This document shows, piece after piece, positions 14,482 through 16,291 of a stretch of DNA of 16,291 nt; positions within the stretch are counted from its first letter, which is position 1; every line of letters starts with the position of its first letter. A program made the translations under genes and the position numbers. This DNA is from Dehalococcoidia bacterium UBA4060 (GTDB lineage: Bacteria; Chloroflexota; Dehalococcoidia; GIF9; UBA5629): the NCBI GenBank assembly GCA_002383665.1, contig DFZI01000026.1:650-16940 (forward strand), written 5' to 3'. Below the pieces are notes generated by a model. The model had not been told where the DNA came from. It searched no databases and saw only the letters and a program-made list of their open reading frames with translations.

Positions 14482-14511
14482 TTGTTGATAAATTACGAGG
14501 TGTGATATAAT
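14482..14511 (+). promoter_or_regulatory. Extended -10 promoter of the rpsF-ssb-rpsR-rpmH-rnpA-yidD unit
   Basis: TATAAT (14506-14511) is preceded by TGA, forming an extended -10 (TG at 14503-14504). The -35 is either TTGTTG (14482-14487, 18-base spacer) or TTGATA (14485-14490, 5/6 but only a 15-base spacer). The leader to the rpsF GTG would be about 25 bases, too short for a folded S6:S18 autoregulatory site like those known from other bacteria. Confidence 0.65.
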
Positions 14512-14542
14512 CAATCAAATTTCGCAGTCTGGAGGAGTTATT

Positions 14543-14830
14543 GTGCCCAGTTATGAACTGGTTTTCATTTTAAATGCAGAGCTGACAGAAGATGATTCGG
14601 CCAGGCTCCTGGATAAGGTAAATGACCAGATCACCAAGCTTGGTGGTATGGTAAGTGAGACTAATACCTGGGGCAAGCGGAAGCTTGCCTACCCTATCAA
14701 ACGACAGGCAGAAGGTAATTACGTATTAAAAAAGGTGCAGATGAAACCGTCAGCCTTGAAAGAGTTGGATACCAGCCTAAAGCTTACAGAAAATATATTA
14801 CGGTATCTGGCCGTTCGTGAAAACAGCTAA
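14543..14830 (+). CDS. rpsF: 30S ribosomal protein S6
   Basis: S6 binds the central domain of 16S rRNA as a heterodimer with S18, whose gene lies two positions downstream. The 95-residue protein has the typical opening PSYELVFILNAEL (2-14), the middle WGKRKLAYPIKRQAEGNYVL (43-62) and the ending ENILRYLAVREN. It is of normal length. The start codon is GTG, supported by GGAGGAG at 14531-14537 with a 5-base spacing. It is the first gene of a six-gene plus-strand unit; the stop is 15 bases before the ssb start. Confidence 0.96.
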   Translation: MPSYELVFILNAELTEDDSARLLDKVNDQITKLGGMVSETNTWGKRKLAYPIKRQAEGNYVLKKVQMKPSALKELDTSLKLTENILRYLAVRENS

Positions 14831-14845
14831 TTAGTGGAGTGGCAG

Positions 14846-15250
14846 ATGGCGAGTTTAATTAAAATATTAATAATCGGAAGGGTCGGAGGTGATCCCGAGA
14901 TGCGGTTTACACCCGATGGGACAGCGGTGACCAGTTTCAGCGTAGCGGCTAACCGCAATATACGTCAGCCGGATGGCTCATTTAAGGAGGAAACCGAATG
15001 GTTTCGGGTGAGCGCCTGGAGGAAGCTGGCAGAAACTTGTAATCAGTTTTTAACCAAGGGGAAGCTGATTTATGTGGAAGGAAGTCTGCGCACACGCTCT
15101 TATGACGGCAAAGATGGCCAGAAGCGATTCAGCCTTGATGTAAATGCGGAGAAGGTGCTGTTCCTGGATAAGGTGGGAACAGGCGCTTTACCGCCTGAAG
15201 GAATAAATGCAGGTGAAGGGGATATCGAACCTGAGGATATGCCTTTTTAG
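14846..15250 (+). CDS. ssb: Single-stranded DNA-binding protein
   Basis: SSB coats single-stranded DNA in replication, recombination and repair and recruits partners through its C-terminal tip. The OB fold covers about 1-107, with NxxxLxGRVGxDPE-like IIGRVGGDPEMRFTPDG (9-25), FSVAANR (31-37) and EEtEWFRVSAW (48-58). A short linker leads to the acidic tip EPEDMPF, equivalent to the DDDIPF tip of E. coli. The linker is only about 20 residues and lacks the long Gly/Gln-rich stretch of proteobacterial SSBs. I start at ATG 14846 (134 residues) because GGAG (14836-14839) lies 6 bases upstream. An in-frame GTG at 14834 overlaps that Shine-Dalgarno and would add four residues (MEWQ) foreign to the family. 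It sits between rpsF and rpsR, the classic arrangement. Confidence 0.95.
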   Translation: MASLIKILIIGRVGGDPEMRFTPDGTAVTSFSVAANRNIRQPDGSFKEETEWFRVSAWRKLAETCNQFLTKGKLIYVEGSLRTRSYDGKDGQKRFSLDVNAEKVLFLDKVGTGALPPEGINAGEGDIEPEDMPF

Positions 15251-15263
15251 CATTTAATTGTTG

Positions 15264-15270
15264 AAGGAGG
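15264..15270 (+). promoter_or_regulatory. Ribosome binding site of rpsR with unusually long spacing
   Basis: AAGGAGG is a near-perfect Shine-Dalgarno, but it stands 15 bases before the ATG at 15286; 5-10 is usual. No ATG, GTG or TTG lies closer in frame. A CTG at 15283 (12-base spacing) and an ATT at 15271 are the only in-frame near-cognate codons between. Confidence 0.6.
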
Positions 15271-15285
15271 ATTTTAAATAAACTG

Positions 15286-15570
15286 ATGGAAACCAATCCC
15301 ACTCAAAAAAGAGAGAGAGGGCGCAAGTTAGTCGTTAAACCCAAGGTTTGCATCTTCTGCGCCGATAAAACGGCCATAGATTATAAGAATATAGCACTTA
15401 TGCAGAGATTTGTATCAGACCGTGGTAAGATCGTCCCTCGCAGACGTACAGGAGTTTGTGCCAAGCACCAGCGCAGCTTGTCGCGGGCCATTAAGCGCTC
15501 GCGTTATCTATCTCTGTTGCCAGCTTCGCCCAACCACGTTTATAACATCAGCGGCGATAAAAAAGCATAA
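15286..15570 (+). CDS. rpsR: 30S ribosomal protein S18
   Basis: S18 pairs with S6 on the small-subunit platform. The 94-residue protein has the conserved core FCADKTAIDYKNIALMQRFV (24-43), GKIVPRRRTGVCAKHQR (47-63) and the C-terminal ARYLSLLP-like RSRYLSLLPAS. Four potential zinc ligands are present, C22-x2-C25 and C58-x2-H61, so this is a Cys-containing (C+) S18; many bacteria have a paralogue that has lost these ligands. A basic N-terminal extension of about 18 residues precedes the core. In many bacteria rplI (L9) follows rpsR; here rpmH follows after 20 bases. Confidence 0.96.
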   Translation: METNPTQKRERGRKLVVKPKVCIFCADKTAIDYKNIALMQRFVSDRGKIVPRRRTGVCAKHQRSLSRAIKRSRYLSLLPASPNHVYNISGDKKA

Positions 15571-15590
15571 TATTAATTGGAGTAGCTGAA

Positions 15591-15731
15591 TTGCCCAAGA
15601 GGACATATCAACCGAAAAAATTAGGCAGAATAAGGAAACATGGTTTTCGTGCACGCAGATCTACGCGTGGGGGACGTGATGTGCTAAAGGCCAGACATGC
15701 CAGAGGCCGCTGGAAACTGACTCCGGTATAA
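15591..15731 (+). CDS. rpmH: 50S ribosomal protein L34
   Basis: A 46-residue, very basic ribosomal protein of the large subunit. The sequence opens PKRTYQPKKLGRIRKHGFR and continues RSTRGGRDVLKARHARGR, the standard L34 signature at the standard length. The start is TTG, with GGAG (15579-15582) 8 bases upstream; no ATG is available at the N-terminus, and the second residue Pro and the rest match L34 exactly. The stop (TAA ending at 15731) is 8 bases before rnpA. An rpmH-rnpA pairing is nearly universal in bacteria. Confidence 0.96.
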   Translation: MPKRTYQPKKLGRIRKHGFRARRSTRGGRDVLKARHARGRWKLTPV

Positions 15732-15739
15732 GAAATAAA

Positions 15740-16102
15740 ATGGCCAAGCGATTGGCTTTAACCAGGAGAGTTCAATACTTAACAGTTTATAGTTCAGGTA
15801 AGGCTTTTGCCGATAAAGCGCTGGTAGTTAAAGCAATGCCTAATAATCTCTCCGCTACGAGGTGTGGCTATTCTATTAGCAAAGGCATTGGTAAGGCTAC
15901 TGTGCGCAACCGTGTCAAAAGGCTACTTAAGGAGAATGTTCGGAAACTGGATTTACAGGGAGGGTGGGACATTGTTTTTATTGCAAGGCGTAGCATTGCC
16001 GGGCTTGATTATGATGAACTTGGCAGTACAATAACAAAATTGCTGCATCGTGCAGGTATAATGGATAAAGATGCTCAAAAAACAGGCTCTGAAATTAATT
16101 AG
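15740..16102 (+). CDS. rnpA: Ribonuclease P protein component
   Basis: RnpA binds the catalytic RNase P RNA and helps it recognise and cleave the 5' leader of pre-tRNAs. The protein has 120 residues, normal length. The family signature is KATVRNRVKRLLKE (52-65) with the RNR motif at 56-58. The GYSISKGIGKA strand before it and the WDIVFIARRSIA strand (76-87) complete the fold. The ATG is preceded only by AT-rich sequence with no clear Shine-Dalgarno, so reinitiation after rpmH, which ends 8 bases upstream, is likely. The last 32 bases overlap the yidD reading frame. Confidence 0.95.
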   Translation: MAKRLALTRRVQYLTVYSSGKAFADKALVVKAMPNNLSATRCGYSISKGIGKATVRNRVKRLLKENVRKLDLQGGWDIVFIARRSIAGLDYDELGSTITKLLHRAGIMDKDAQKTGSEIN

Positions 16103-16283
16103 GCTCTACCAGAGGACTATTTCGCAGGTTACCCCGCCTGCCTGTCGATTTACTCCCACCTGCTCGCAGTATGGCTATGAGGCAATTGAAAAGTATGGGC
16201 TCTGGAAAGGTGGATGGATGGCGTTTCGCAGGATTTGCCGTTGTAATCCCTGGACACCCTGTGGTTATGATCCGGTGCCTTAG
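16071..16283 (+). CDS. yidD: Membrane protein insertion efficiency factor YidD
   Basis: YidD is a small membrane-associated protein that aids insertion of proteins through the Sec/YidC route. The 70-residue protein shows the diagnostic CRFTPTCSQYGYEAIEKYG (25-43) and ICRCNPW (55-61), with cysteines at 25, 31, 56, 58 and 64. The amphipathic start LIRLYQRTISQ (9-19) is typical. It is complete, ending in TAG 8 bases before the window edge. It overlaps rnpA by 32 bases in another frame, so translation is probably coupled. yidC would be the expected next gene just outside the window. Confidence 0.95.
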   Translation: MLKKQALKLIRLYQRTISQVTPPACRFTPTCSQYGYEAIEKYGLWKGGWMAFRRICRCNPWTPCGYDPVP

Positions 16284-16291
16284 ACGCTCGG

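Noticed and set aside
14483..14491. DnaA-box-like TTATCAACA (minus strand) near the rpsF promoter
   Set aside because: Considered because rpmH-rnpA often marks the origin. It is a single one-mismatch site inside a short promoter region, with no cluster, no AT-rich unwinding element and no dnaA in the window.
14834..14845. Upstream GTG start for ssb
   Set aside because: It overlaps the Shine-Dalgarno that serves the ATG at 14846 and adds four residues not seen at SSB N-termini.
1..16291. CRISPR array, transposon, prophage, toxin-antitoxin or defence genes
   Set aside because: No spaced direct repeats, transposase or integrase motifs, or defence families were found; the gaps are short and every sizeable stretch is covered by a housekeeping-type gene.

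Overview
This is a compact stretch of bacterial chromosome. It is almost entirely housekeeping genes, with sixteen protein genes, short intergenic gaps, and no rRNA, tRNA, insertion sequence, prophage gene or CRISPR array that I could find. The dgt-dnaG-rpoD gene order, the ppsA and divergent YchF-type genes beside it, the moderate GC content and the AGGAGG-type ribosome binding sites fit a member of the Chloroflexota, most likely Dehalococcoidia. That assignment is recall-based inference and was not tested by a search.

Layout. Positions 1-1267 (minus strand) hold a two-gene unit: a LOG/TIGR00730-family Rossmann protein followed, with an 8-base overlap, by a beta-CASP-type metallo-beta-lactamase nuclease that is cut by the window edge. 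A well-formed promoter precedes it. Upstream (1365-3944, minus) is a large SbcC/Rad50-type ATPase with no SbcD/Mre11 partner beside it. A 170-base AT-rich divergent region separates it from ffh, the SRP GTPase (4115-5446, plus).

ffh runs convergently into the last gene of a long minus-strand unit transcribed from about 13215 down to 5432: ppsA (phosphoenolpyruvate synthase), dgt (HD dNTPase), dnaG (primase), rpoD (principal sigma factor) and a small membrane-anchored protein of unknown function. The gaps are 32, 22, 0 and 28 bases, so this is probably one operon, driven by a promoter with a consensus TATAAT. It resembles the classical macromolecular-synthesis operon, with a dNTP hydrolase in place of rpsU and a central-carbon enzyme at the head.

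A YchF-type ATPase (13301-14401, minus) and the plus-strand ribosomal/replication unit diverge from 14402-14542, and each has a recognisable promoter there. The plus-strand unit is rpsF-ssb-rpsR-rpmH-rnpA-yidD. It joins the usual S6-SSB-S18 cluster directly to the L34-RNase P protein-YidD cluster, which in many bacteria sits at the replication origin beside dnaA. rplI is absent from its usual place after rpsR.

No previously undescribed defence or mobile system is visible. The most notable points are the highly charged N-terminal extension of RpoD, the fusion of the two ribosomal-protein clusters, the solitary sbcC, a 12-bp palindrome across the predicted start site of the LOG promoter, and a few departures from consensus in conserved motifs (Ffh G3, DnaG zinc finger, YchF P-loop).
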